DNA of 13,096 nucleotides from the NCBI GenBank assembly GCA_029007415.1, contig JAQXHT010000105.1:1-13096 (forward strand), in the 5' to 3' direction. Origin of the DNA: a bacterium. GTDB lineage: Bacteria; Bacillota_I; Bacilli_A; RF39; UBA660. Numbering within the stretch: position 1 is the first letter of the stretch; each line of letters starts with the position of its first letter. The translations under genes and the position numbers were made by a program. Below are positions 6,031 to 13,096 of the stretch, piece by piece. A model generated the notes under the pieces. It saw nothing but the letters and a program-made list of their open reading frames with translations. It was not told the DNA's origin and searched no databases.

Positions 6031-7743
6031 ATGAAGGGGAAATTGCTATATATTTTAACAGGAATCCTAATTGTAATTATTCTTGTAATAGCACTTATTG
6101 TATTTTTGAAAAAAAGAAAGAAAAAACATTACTTAAATATATGTAAAAGGCTTGATACTGAAAAAAATCTTATTGGTAGCACGCCGGTACTTTTAGAGCT
6201 TTCTAAATTAGAACCAATCATTAAAAATGAAAAGATGGAAGAAAAATATCAAAAATGGCAGGATGAGTTTGCTTATATTAAAGATGAAGAACTTCCTAAA
6301 ATTGATGACTTGCTAATAGAACTTGATACCTTAATAGATAAGAAAGAATATAGTCTAGCTGAAAGTAAAATTAACAAATGTGAGATAGGACTTTATAAAG
6401 CTAGAGAACGTGCTAACTATTTATTAGATCAAGTAAAAGAAATAACATTAAGTGAAGAAAAATATCGAAATATAATTACTAAGTTAAAAACGAAATATCG
6501 TCAGTTAAATAAAGAGTATCAAGACCATAAATCTCTTTATGAAGAAATGGCTGAGGCGATAGAATTACAACTTGAAAATATTGAAAAAAGATTTTTAGAG
6601 TTTGAAACAGCAATGGATCAGAATCAATATACAGATGTTGTTCATATCGTAAAAGCATTAGATACAATGATTGAACATATGGAAATAGTAATTGAAGAAG
6701 TGCCAGATTTACTATTGATGTGTAAACAAATGGTACCAAAAAGAATAAAAGATATAGAAGAAACCAAAACAAAAATGGAAAATGATGGTTATCCTCTTGA
6801 CTATTTAAGTATAACTGATAATATGGAAGAAGCTAAGAAAAATGTTAATGTTATCTTAGATAGAATTAAAGTATTAAATCTTGAAGATTGTATGTTTGAA
6901 TTAAAAACAATCTTAGATTATTTAGATAGCATCTTTGTGGCATTTGAAAAAGAAAGACTATCAAGAAAAGTTTATGAAGAAGTTAGTAAAGACTTTGAGA
7001 AAAAATTAAATAAAACCTCTAAATTAGTAACTGATATCTATGAGCAATTAGATGATATTGAGAGTATGTATGATTTAAATAAAGAAGATGTAAAAATTAT
7101 TGATGAAGTTAATAAAGACTTAACCGTTATTAAAGATGATCATCACAAAATGCTTGAAAAAGTTAAAAATAAAGCAACCCCTTATTCTTTAGTAAATGAT
7201 GAAGTTGAAACCTTATCAAACAGATTAAAACAAGTAGAATCGACTCTTGATATAGCACTAAAATCACTTGGAAATATGTATGAAGATGAACAGCGAGCTA
7301 GAGAACAGCTTGATGAGATTGAACGGTTATTAAAAGAATGTAAAGAGCGAATGCGTGAATATAAATTACCAGTAATTGAAGATAGATATTTTGTAGAGCT
7401 AAGTGAAGCAAATGAAGCAATACTAGAAGTTATTAAAGAACTATCAAAGAAACCTATTGGAATAAAGACCTTAAATACCAGAGTTGATACCGCAAGAGAT
7501 TTAGTCTTAAAACTTTATAATACAACTATTTCAATGATTAAAACTGCAAAGATGAGTGAAATGGCCATTGTCTATGGAAATAGATATATAGGTCTACATA
7601 CGGATATTGAAGAAGGAATTAATAGAGCAAGAAACCTTTTCTTTAAAGGTGATTATACTTCTTCTTTAAATGTCAGTATTGATACTATAAAATTAGTAGA
7701 TGATAATTTTGAAAGAAAGTTGTTGACATATGAAAAAGAATAG
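6031..7743 (+). CDS. ezrA: Septation ring formation regulator EzrA
   Basis: 570 residues, the normal EzrA length. There is one N-terminal membrane helix (about 7-26) followed by KKRKKK, so the long remainder is cytosolic. That remainder is almost entirely helical coiled coil with spectrin-like repeats, rich in Glu, Lys and Leu. Recognisable EzrA features are YQKWQDEFAYIKDEELPKID near the N-terminus, KEITLSEEKYR, and the C-terminal YGNRY patch (515-519), corresponding to the conserved QNR/YGNRYR region needed for mid-cell localisation. EzrA binds FtsZ, limits extra Z rings and helps link division to wall synthesis. From memory, ezrA and rpsD are also close together in Bacillus. The gene is divergent from rpsD, and its last 14 nt overlap the next gene, implying translational coupling. 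Confidence 0.93.
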   Translation: MKGKLLYILTGILIVIILVIALIVFLKKRKKKHYLNICKRLDTEKNLIGSTPVLLELSKLEPIIKNEKMEEKYQKWQDEFAYIKDEELPKIDDLLIELDTLIDKKEYSLAESKINKCEIGLYKARERANYLLDQVKEITLSEEKYRNIITKLKTKYRQLNKEYQDHKSLYEEMAEAIELQLENIEKRFLEFETAMDQNQYTDVVHIVKALDTMIEHMEIVIEEVPDLLLMCKQMVPKRIKDIEETKTKMENDGYPLDYLSITDNMEEAKKNVNVILDRIKVLNLEDCMFELKTILDYLDSIFVAFEKERLSRKVYEEVSKDFEKKLNKTSKLVTDIYEQLDDIESMYDLNKEDVKIIDEVNKDLTVIKDDHHKMLEKVKNKATPYSLVNDEVETLSNRLKQVESTLDIALKSLGNMYEDEQRAREQLDEIERLLKECKERMREYKLPVIEDRYFVELSEANEAILEVIKELSKKPIGIKTLNTRVDTARDLVLKLYNTTISMIKTAKMSEMAIVYGNRYIGLHTDIEEGINRARNLFFKGDYTSSLNVSIDTIKLVDDNFERKLLTYEKE

Positions 7744-8653
7744 CAGTAAAAAAAATAAGAGTAGAAATAACAATAAAAAAAATGTAAAGAATATTAATAA
7801 AAGCAGTAGTAAAAATAAGAATACTAAAGTTAAAAAAACTACTACTGTAAAGCAAAATAATAAACAGAGTAATACTAAAAATAGTAATGCTAAAACTACT
7901 ACAAAGAAAAAGGCTAGTAACACAAATTCTAAAAGTAAAACTAATGCTATGGTAGTGGTTAGTAAACCAGTGATTACTACTAAAAATACAAATAAAAAAA
8001 CTTTTAGTCCAAGTTATAAAAATCTAATAAATATTCCATTTAAAAAAAGAAAATTTGGACTATATGAGTTTTTTGCAATAATAATTATTTGTTTAGTATT
8101 AACAGTTGTTCTACTCTATGCTATTCTAAAGTTGAGTAATAAAGAAAAATATCAAGTATTTAGTTTCAATGCCAAAGTAATGGCGATGAATGCTATAAAT
8201 TATAATTCAAGTGATAAAGGAACAATGTATCTTTCAGAGATGTTAGATTTAAATTTAATATCACCAATTAAGAATCCATTTAATGGTAAGGAATGTGATA
8301 TTTATGAATCAAAAGTTGATTTTGCAGAAGATATTAAAAGAGTTACCTTAAAATGTGGTGAATACTTAATTGATAATGAAAAAATTAATAATAAAACATA
8401 TACCATTTATAAAGTATCGGATTGGACAGAAAATAAAGAATACGAAAATAATGATACAGAAGTAGTATATAACATTACTAAGAAAGGTAAATTGTTACTT
8501 AATGATTATTATCAAAAAGATTTGTTAATAAAGATGATTAATGAAAAATTAAATAAAGATTATAAGAAAATTAGTGAAGTAAAAAAAGATTACAAATTAG
8601 TTAGTAAAAAACTTTATCGTAAAAAGACAAAGTTTAGGGAAGTAACTAATTAG
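7730..8653 (+). CDS. Membrane protein with K/N/S/T-rich cytosolic tail and pilin-like ectodomain
   Basis: 307 residues, overlapping ezrA by 14 nt. No good ribosome site is visible, so translation is probably coupled to ezrA. Residues 1-90 are a highly basic low-complexity tail of Lys, Asn, Ser and Thr. FKKRKFGLYEFFAIIIICLV precedes and enters the only membrane helix (about 111-135). The outside part resembles prepilin-like proteins of low-GC Firmicutes: a helix after the membrane (FSFNAKVMAMNAI), then YLSEMLDLNLISPIKNPFNGKECD and VTLKCGEYLI with C189 and C209 as a possible disulfide. The Glu two residues into the helix recalls Glu5 of pilins, but there is no Gly-x cleavage site next to a short leader, so processing is doubtful. 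The C-terminal about 60 residues are basic. It is not assignable to a named family; the pilin likeness is my inference. Confidence 0.8.
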   Translation: MKKNSSKKNKSRNNNKKNVKNINKSSSKNKNTKVKKTTTVKQNNKQSNTKNSNAKTTTKKKASNTNSKSKTNAMVVVSKPVITTKNTNKKTFSPSYKNLINIPFKKRKFGLYEFFAIIIICLVLTVVLLYAILKLSNKEKYQVFSFNAKVMAMNAINYNSSDKGTMYLSEMLDLNLISPIKNPFNGKECDIYESKVDFAEDIKRVTLKCGEYLIDNEKINNKTYTIYKVSDWTENKEYENNDTEVVYNITKKGKLLLNDYYQKDLLIKMINEKLNKDYKKISEVKKDYKLVSKKLYRKKTKFREVTN

Positions 8654-8676
8654 TATATAGTAAGGAAGGTGTATTT

Positions 8677-9333
8677 ATGAAAGATAGTAAAGAAAAAGAT
8701 TGGTTTGATAGTCCAAGACTTGTAACTTATGTCATTATTGGTTTATTAATAGTATTGATAATATTATCACAATCATTTGCTATTAATAGTCAGTTAGGAA
8801 CATCTGATATTATTAGATCTATACTTAATCATAATAGTATTTATGTATTAACACTTATTTATTTTGTTTTATTACATTTCAAAGTTGGAAAGAAATACTT
8901 TGATCATTTAAATATATTAATGTTAATCTTCTTTGGATTAATAACAATTGCTAGTATGTTTACAGTATTTCAATCATTTGGTTTGATTTCCATATTACAA
9001 TTAGTAATAAATATCTTATTTACAATTTATTTTCTCTATGCTTTTATTTCTAATACAGTAATAGGTAAAGACTTGCACTTGAATTCTACTCCTATTGTAG
9101 AACTTAAAAATGAACAATACTTTTATTTAATTACAACTTTATTAGTTATTCATTTAGTAGTAGCTCTTATTAATTCAACATCTTTTGAAAGTATAGTAAT
9201 TTCATTATTAGAAGTATTATTCTATTTCCTATTTGCTAGATACATTTCATTATATAAAGAATATAATGAGTTAAAGGAAGCTTCTTCAAAAAAGAAAAAA
9301 TTAAAAAAAGAGGAAGAGGCAGGTGATAAATAA
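8677..9333 (+). CDS. Six-pass integral membrane protein, unknown function
   Basis: 218 residues. Hydrophobic segments lie near 15-36, 55-69, 78-98, 103-128, 148-166 and 171-193. The even number and the Lys-rich tail (KKKKLKKEEE) put both ends in the cytosol. No catalytic motif, transporter signature or Cys/His cluster is visible. The ribosome site AAGGAAGG (8662-8669) is 7 nt before ATG. The stop TAA overlaps the next ATG by one base (TAATG at 9331-9335), a classic coupling arrangement. Membership in the ezrA operon suggests an envelope or division role. I do not recognise the family. Confidence 0.78.
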   Translation: MKDSKEKDWFDSPRLVTYVIIGLLIVLIILSQSFAINSQLGTSDIIRSILNHNSIYVLTLIYFVLLHFKVGKKYFDHLNILMLIFFGLITIASMFTVFQSFGLISILQLVINILFTIYFLYAFISNTVIGKDLHLNSTPIVELKNEQYFYLITTLLVIHLVVALINSTSFESIVISLLEVLFYFLFARYISLYKEYNELKEASSKKKKLKKEEEAGDK

Positions 9334-9665
9334 TGAAAGATTTATTTGATGAAATTGATAAAGAAAAGAAAAGTCTTCCCAAATTAAAGAAGATAAGTAG
9401 TGAAGTAACAAAAACAAGGGAACATAACTTTTATCAAAAATTAGCTTATTGGCTATTTGCATTTTTCTTTATTATTGGTATTATATTAGGTAATATATTT
9501 CCAGCTTGTACGGAAACTTCGACATTATTTAAAACTTGTACCAATACTGAATACAACTTAGCATTGACATTAATCTTCTGGTTAGCAAGCTTTGTTTTTT
9601 GTTCATTAGTGTACGGTCTAGGGGAAATTATTAAATTACTTACAATAATAAGTGAAAAGAAATAG
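9333..9665 (+). CDS. Small two-pass membrane protein with paired Cys in its outer loop
   Basis: 110 residues: a charged N-terminal cytosolic part (1-35), helix about 36-57, a short loop with C59 and C69 (ACTETSTLFKTC), helix about 75-97, and a short Lys-ended tail. With both ends inside, the loop is outside, where the two Cys could form a disulfide. The ribosome site AGGTGA (9321-9326) lies in the end of the upstream gene, 6 nt before the ATG. The one-base overlap with the six-pass gene suggests equal expression and perhaps a complex. No known family is recognised. Confidence 0.75.
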   Translation: MKDLFDEIDKEKKSLPKLKKISSEVTKTREHNFYQKLAYWLFAFFFIIGIILGNIFPACTETSTLFKTCTNTEYNLALTLIFWLASFVFCSLVYGLGEIIKLLTIISEKK

Positions 9666-9675
9666 GTGAGTTTGT

Positions 9676-10860
9676 ATGATTAGAGATGTTAGAATTAATA
9701 AAAATAATGTTCTAAAAATGAATGAAGAAATAAGAAAACTAGAAGAAAAATATGCAGAAGAATATGATGATTGGGAATATGAAGAACCACAAAGTGCAGT
9801 TATTCTTGCTTTTGAAGAAGCAAAGGCACGTATAGAAAAGCAAAAACAACAAGAAACAAGAGCCAATATTCAAAATATTCAAGAAGAACAAGTAATAAAT
9901 AAAGAAAAAAATTCACTTTCAGTAAATAGAACCGCTGAAAGTAAAACTTCAGTTAACCAAGCAAGGAGAAAGCCATCTCCTAAAAGTAGACGTAAGAAAA
10001 AAAAGATAAAATTTAAAACTATGACTGGAATAATAATAGCAGCTGCAGTTGTATCTACAGGGGTTGGTGTTGCTGTAGGTAGAAGTTCACGAGATGACAA
10101 TACTGTAACTACTGATGATACATATGTTGTAGATAATACTATTTATGCCAATACTACTGATTTAAATGATTTTAATTTAGTAATAGTAAATGATGGCGTT
10201 AATGATTATTTTCTAGATTCTTTTACTTCAAATTTAACTTCTAAAGGTATAGAATTTCAAGTAGCAAATGGTTCCGATAGTTTGACTGGAGTTAATGGTA
10301 GTGAAGTATTTATTGGTTTACTTCCCTATGATAATCCTGGTATGACTAGAGTAATAGCTCAGTATGAAGAAAAAGACAATCAAAGTGATGTAATGGCAGT
10401 TGCTTTGAGAAACAGTTTACTTAAGAATGATTTAACTAGTGATACAATTCAATGTGGTGTATGGCGTTATGATGAATCTGCTGAAAAACATTTAGTAGAA
10501 TCTCCACTTGAACATAAAGTAACTTATTCATCAAATCGTTTTGTTTCAGTAGAAGTAAATGATTCTGTTGATGTTAATAAATTTACATCTTCTTTTGTAG
10601 AGGGAATGCTTAGATATAAAAACTATGTAGAGAATTCTTCAGACTTTGACTTGTTTACAAGAGTTAAGGGTGGAGACACTTTAGAAGCTATTGCTTCAGC
10701 ACATAATACTAGCTCTGCTACATTAGCAAATATTAATGGTTTGCCGTCTCCTGATAATGTAGGTTATAACACAACTTTAATGTTTCCAGCTAGTTCAGAT
10801 ATTCTATATAATAGAGAACTTGTTATTGACGATGTTAACACTAAAGGAAAAACACATTAA
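9676..10860 (+). CDS. LysM membrane protein with degenerate amidase-like domain
   Basis: 394 residues. The cytosolic N-terminus (1-112) is charged, with a possible coiled coil at 14-75 and a basic RRKKKKIKFK run before the single membrane helix (about 115-135). Outside, residues 165-317 follow the order of secondary structure of Amidase_3 (N-acetylmuramoyl-L-alanine amidase): NLVIVNDG, a helix, GIEFQV, SEVFIGL, a long helix, then VSVEVND and FTSSFVEGMLRYKNYV. The zinc-binding His/Glu/His are not there: FIGLLP stands where FISIH is usual, and VNDGVND where DxGHGG is usual. A LysM domain at about 326-371 (VKGGDTLEAIASAHNTSSATLANINGL) should bind peptidoglycan. The ribosome site AGGTGAG is at 9665-9671. 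The LysM call is solid; the dead-amidase call is inference. It is the last gene of the ezrA operon, and its stop abuts the terminator. Confidence 0.85.
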   Translation: MIRDVRINKNNVLKMNEEIRKLEEKYAEEYDDWEYEEPQSAVILAFEEAKARIEKQKQQETRANIQNIQEEQVINKEKNSLSVNRTAESKTSVNQARRKPSPKSRRKKKKIKFKTMTGIIIAAAVVSTGVGVAVGRSSRDDNTVTTDDTYVVDNTIYANTTDLNDFNLVIVNDGVNDYFLDSFTSNLTSKGIEFQVANGSDSLTGVNGSEVFIGLLPYDNPGMTRVIAQYEEKDNQSDVMAVALRNSLLKNDLTSDTIQCGVWRYDESAEKHLVESPLEHKVTYSSNRFVSVEVNDSVDVNKFTSSFVEGMLRYKNYVENSSDFDLFTRVKGGDTLEAIASAHNTSSATLANINGLPSPDNVGYNTTLMFPASSDILYNRELVIDDVNTKGKTH

Positions 10861-10887
10861 AAAATACTCAACTAGCGAGTATTTTTT
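10859..10887. terminator. Bidirectional terminator overlapping both stop codons
   Basis: An 11-bp perfect inverted repeat, AAAAAATACTC (10859-10869) and GAGTATTTTTT (10877-10887), with a 7-nt loop and T runs on both strands. The TAA of the LysM gene (10858-10860) and the TGA of the GNAT gene (10870-10868) fall within or at the edge of the hairpin, leaving 7 bp between the genes. Confidence 0.88.
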
Positions 10888-11377
10888 TCTTTTGCTTTTC
10901 TTCTTTAAAACCAAGATAATAATTATTTTGATAATCACTATAATAGCTATTACTCATTAAAAGATGATTAACTATCTCATTATCAGATTTAGTTGCGATA
11001 ACATTAGACCTAGTTAATATTTCTTCGTAGTCTTTTAATTGTTCATCTTGTTCCATTGTATTACCAATTAACTTGTGATTTAAAATATAAAGTGCTTGCT
11101 TCATATAACCTTTTCCTCTTTCATTCTTAGTAATACCAAAATGTAAATATAAATCATTACTACTAATATCTTTTGCTTCTAGAAAGATAAAACCGATAGG
11201 TTGATGACTTCTATTACCATTAATTTCCTGATACTTTTGAATTAAAAAGACAAAAGGACATTTAGGAGGAAGTTCACTATAAGAACATAATGAATTATCT
11301 TCAAATAGTTTAACTAAGTCCCAAATATCCTCTTCATTTTTATAATCTAATAATTCTAGATTTAACCATTCATACAT
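10868..11377 (-). CDS. GNAT-family N-acetyltransferase
   Basis: 169 residues. Core GNAT features are a beta strand PIGFIFLEAK, then LYLHFGITKNERGKGYMKQAL, which holds the acetyl-CoA pyrophosphate loop (R-G-K-G-Y) and the following helix. NEIVNHLLMSNSYY and NYYLGF correspond to the last helix and strand. The substrate cannot be told. The start ATG 11377 is preceded by AAGGTGA (11391-11385 on this strand). It lies 17 nt downstream of the DUF3048 gene and is likely co-transcribed with it. Its final codons (Ile-Leu-Ala-Ser-stop) form part of the terminator hairpin. Confidence 0.82.
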   Translation of the reverse strand: MYEWLNLELLDYKNEEDIWDLVKLFEDNSLCSYSELPPKCPFVFLIQKYQEINGNRSHQPIGFIFLEAKDISSNDLYLHFGITKNERGKGYMKQALYILNHKLIGNTMEQDEQLKDYEEILTRSNVIATKSDNEIVNHLLMSNSYYSDYQNNYYLGFKEEKQKKKILAS

Positions 11378-11394
11378 CTTACTTCACCTTACTG

Positions 11395-12429
11395 CTATTC
11401 AAATGATGGTGTCATATTAGCTGGTTCTATTTGAATAATTGTATTTCCATCATTTAATTTAACTTCACTACCATCATCATAAGTATAAACTGTCTGTCCA
11501 CTTCTAGTATTTTTCTTAGCATTGATTTTTCTAGCATAACCATTTGTTATATAATATGCTTCATGAACACCAGTTGTATCTAAATCTTGCCTACCATAAC
11601 TATCAAGTGAATAATTACTCACTTTAATTATGATAATATTTTTATAATGATATTGTTCTTTACTATCTCTATCAATGTGAGCATTGTGATTCATATATCT
11701 TAAATATACTTGTCTTTCACTATCATAGGCATAACTTCTAACTTGACTAGTGGAATAAGGAATAGTTACTTTGTTAGCTACCACACTTTCATCACTTAAC
11801 TTTGCTAAGTCAATAGTATCACTAGTAAAAGGAAGAGCTTCCCAATCATTGCTAGTTGTTTTATAACCTAGCTTAGCAGCATCTTTATATAAAGTTTCAA
11901 TATTAGTAAAGACATTATGAGGAGCAGCTATTCTAGTATCACGCCAGTAAGCAGCATTTCGATATAAACCATTGATATTGTTAACTCCTAAACTTTTAAT
12001 ATCATTCTCTGCAAAAGTACTCCAACCATAATGAGCATAGATAGCATCATATTCTAAAGCATAATCTAGAAAATAATGTCTTGAACTTCTAACTGGTCCG
12101 ATAAGTTCAGTGTTACTATCTTTAAAAATAGCCATTATTCTAGTAAGACCACCTTCAACGATTGCTTCATAAGTAACAAAAGCATCTTGAAGACCAACTT
12201 GTGAAGCATAACCAACGTTATTATCAATCATAACAGCAATAGGTCGTTTGTTACTATCTTCATCATAAATAGTCAGTTTTTTCTTTTCTGTTTTAGTAGT
12301 ATTAATATCAGTGATATCAAAAGGTATATCACCATTATTTTGATAAAAATAAAAGATACCAAGTCCTAGAATAATTAATAAAATTATAACTATTAGAATT
12401 CTTCTTTGTTTCTTTTTTTTCTTTTTCAT
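11395..12429 (-). CDS. DUF3048 (YerB-like) membrane-anchored protein
   Basis: 344 residues: seven Lys/Arg-rich residues, one membrane helix (about 11-29) with no lipobox Cys (the B. subtilis relative YerB is annotated as a lipoprotein), then an outside domain. DUF3048 landmarks are RPIAVMIDNNVGYASQVGL (62-80), YEAIVEGGLTRIMAIF (87-102), LIGPVRSSRHYFLDYALEYD (109-128) and HYGWS (133-137). The second half (about 215-342) is the beta-rich DUF3048 C-terminal domain, with VTIPYST and DDGSEVKLNDGNTIIQI. The length is complete for the family, whose biochemical role is unknown. The start ATG 12429 is preceded by AAGGTGAG. It is first in a two-gene leftward unit and divergent from the nuclease gene. 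Confidence 0.92.
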   Translation of the reverse strand: MKKKKKKQRRILIVIILLIILGLGIFYFYQNNGDIPFDITDINTTKTEKKKLTIYDEDSNKRPIAVMIDNNVGYASQVGLQDAFVTYEAIVEGGLTRIMAIFKDSNTELIGPVRSSRHYFLDYALEYDAIYAHYGWSTFAENDIKSLGVNNINGLYRNAAYWRDTRIAAPHNVFTNIETLYKDAAKLGYKTTSNDWEALPFTSDTIDLAKLSDESVVANKVTIPYSTSQVRSYAYDSERQVYLRYMNHNAHIDRDSKEQYHYKNIIIIKVSNYSLDSYGRQDLDTTGVHEAYYITNGYARKINAKKNTRSGQTVYTYDDGSEVKLNDGNTIIQIEPANMTPSFE

Positions 12430-12454
12430 AAGTTTCTCACCTTACCTAGAGTTT

Positions 12455-12460
12455 ATCATA
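12455..12460 (-). promoter_or_regulatory. Candidate -10 of the DUF3048 gene
   Basis: TATGAT on the - strand (12460-12455), about 26 nt before the start codon. No convincing -35 hexamer lies 16-18 nt upstream. It overlaps the left arm of the inverted repeat at 12458-12496. Confidence 0.35.
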
Positions 12461-12496
12461 ATTCTCTAAAAGATAAAATAAATTTTAGAAAATTAT
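12458..12496. repeat. 14-bp imperfect inverted repeat in the divergent spacer, possible operator
   Basis: ATAATTCTCTAAAA (12458-12471) and TTTTAGAAAATTAT (12483-12496) are complementary at 13 of 14 positions and are separated by 11 bp. It sits between two divergent genes, over the leftward candidate -10 and upstream of the rightward one. The extreme A+T content makes a chance match possible. Confidence 0.45.
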
Positions 12497-12506
12497 AATT
12501 AATATA

Positions 12507-12515
12507 TGTTACAAT
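12507..12515 (+). promoter_or_regulatory. Candidate extended -10 promoter of the nuclease gene
   Basis: TGTTACAAT matches the extended -10 form TGnTATAAT with one mismatch, which can work without a -35. A perfect TATAAT also lies at 12494-12499, so either could be used. With the first, the transcript would start near 12522, placing the ribosome site at the very 5' end. Confidence 0.4.
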
Positions 12516-12535
12516 AGATTAGAGGGTGATGTAAA

Positions 12536-13096
12536 GTGAGTAAAAAGAATAAAAAATGTATAGCATCATTAGTAACAGCTCTTGCTTTCTTAGGAGCAAT
12601 CTGCTATCAATATGTCTTGCCATCATATGCTTATAAAAATGATACTGCAAAGACAGAAGATGTTATTAATGTACCAAGTCATGATAATGAACCGTATCAA
12701 GAAGTTAATAATAACAAACCAACGTTTACAAGTGAAGAAAAAAAGTTGAAAGAAAAAGAAGATTATAGTGATTTAGATTCACTAGGTCGTGTAGGAACAG
12801 CCTTTGCCCTTGTAAGTAAGAGTACTATGCCTACTACTAAAAGAGGCAGTATAGGAATGATTAAGCCATCTGGATGGCATACGATAAAATTTGACTTTGT
12901 TGATGGAAAATATCTTTATAATCGTTGTCATTTAATAGCACATCAATTAACTGGTCAAAATGCTAATCCAAAGAATTTGATGACTTGTACTAGAAGTATG
13001 AATGTAGATGGAATGCTACCTTTTGAAAATAAAGTAGCCAATTATATAAAAGAAACTAATAACCATGTTTTATATAGAGTAACTCCAGTTTTTGAC
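12536..13096 (+). CDS. Secreted DNA/RNA non-specific endonuclease (EndA/DNA-entry nuclease type), 3' partial
   Basis: 187 residues are visible from GTG 12536 and the frame is open at the right edge. GAGGGTGA (12522-12529) is 6 nt upstream, and there is no other start before Met98. An N-terminal hydrophobic segment (about 8-29) ends in PSYAYK, where SYA fits signal peptidase I cleavage after residue 32. A charged spacer (33-78) precedes the beta-beta-alpha-metal nuclease domain from about 83 (LGRVGTAFALV). The catalytic motif is NRCHL (129-133) in place of the usual DRGH, with H132 as general base, followed by TRSMN (152-156) and LPFEN (161-165), which supply the metal-binding Asn and an acidic residue. 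NRCH-type variants occur in Gram-positive EndA-like nucleases that degrade extracellular DNA or act in uptake. The exact role here is unknown. Confidence 0.88.
   Translation, partial: MSKKNKKCIASLVTALAFLGAICYQYVLPSYAYKNDTAKTEDVINVPSHDNEPYQEVNNNKPTFTSEEKKLKEKEDYSDLDSLGRVGTAFALVSKSTMPTTKRGSIGMIKPSGWHTIKFDFVDGKYLYNRCHLIAHQLTGQNANPKNLMTCTRSMNVDGMLPFENKVANYIKETNNHVLYRVTPVFD

Noticed and set aside
7693..7923. Leu/Phe-rich reading frame on the - strand over the start of the K/N-rich gene
   Set aside because: It is the antisense shadow of AAA/AAG/AAT-rich codons, with no ribosome site or family similarity.
11395..12429. DUF3048 protein as a lipoprotein
   Set aside because: No Cys follows the N-terminal hydrophobic segment, so it must be a membrane-anchored rather than lipid-modified form.
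12536..12640. Lipobox in the nuclease around FLGAIC
   Set aside because: The residue just before Cys is Ile and the pattern does not fit L-[AS]-[GA]-C; SYA/YK further on fits signal peptidase I better.

Overview
The window reads as chromosomal DNA of a low-GC Gram-positive bacterium (Firmicutes/Bacilli). The evidence is the strong A+T bias, AGGAGG/AGGTGA-type ribosome sites, an EzrA cell-division protein (essentially a Firmicutes family), a 200-residue zinc-free S4 protein, PASTA and LysM wall modules and sortless membrane anchors. TGA serves as a stop (genes ending at 995 and 10868) and Trp is TGG, so this is the standard bacterial code, not that of Mycoplasma. The mixture suggests a poorly cultured gut Bacilli lineage; that placement is inference. 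I see no phage, transposon, CRISPR array, tRNA or rRNA.

Region A (1-5108, + strand) is a tight run of five genes. Four carry an N-terminal cysteine zinc ribbon followed by membrane segments: a single-pass protein with a Trp/Tyr-rich ectodomain (5' end missing), a TcaA/YvbJ-like single-pass protein, and two tandem paralogous multi-pass proteins. The remaining one is an anchored surface protein built as PASTA-PASTA-Asn linker-Ig-like-dockerin. It ends at a bidirectional terminator at 5127-5159.

Region B (5172-6030) is rpsD on the - strand. It has a consensus promoter and a roughly 160-nt leader with three mutually crossing helices, as expected for S4 autoregulation. rpsD is divergent from region C.

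Region C (6031-10860, + strand) is an apparent operon of ezrA and four membrane genes: a K/N-rich-tailed protein with a pilin-like core (overlapping ezrA by 14 nt), a six-pass protein, a two-pass protein (overlapping by 1 nt), and a LysM protein whose ectodomain looks like a catalytically dead amidase. The layout suggests an envelope/division module around EzrA. It ends in a hairpin that also terminates the convergent region D, and the stop codons of both last genes lie in or beside that hairpin.

Region D (10868-12429, - strand) holds a DUF3048 (YerB-like) membrane protein and a GNAT acetyltransferase. A 106-bp divergent spacer with a 14-bp inverted repeat separates it from a secreted DNA/RNA non-specific endonuclease that runs off the right edge.

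The most interesting material is the zinc-ribbon/dockerin cluster, the S4 leader fold and the uncharacterised ezrA operon.
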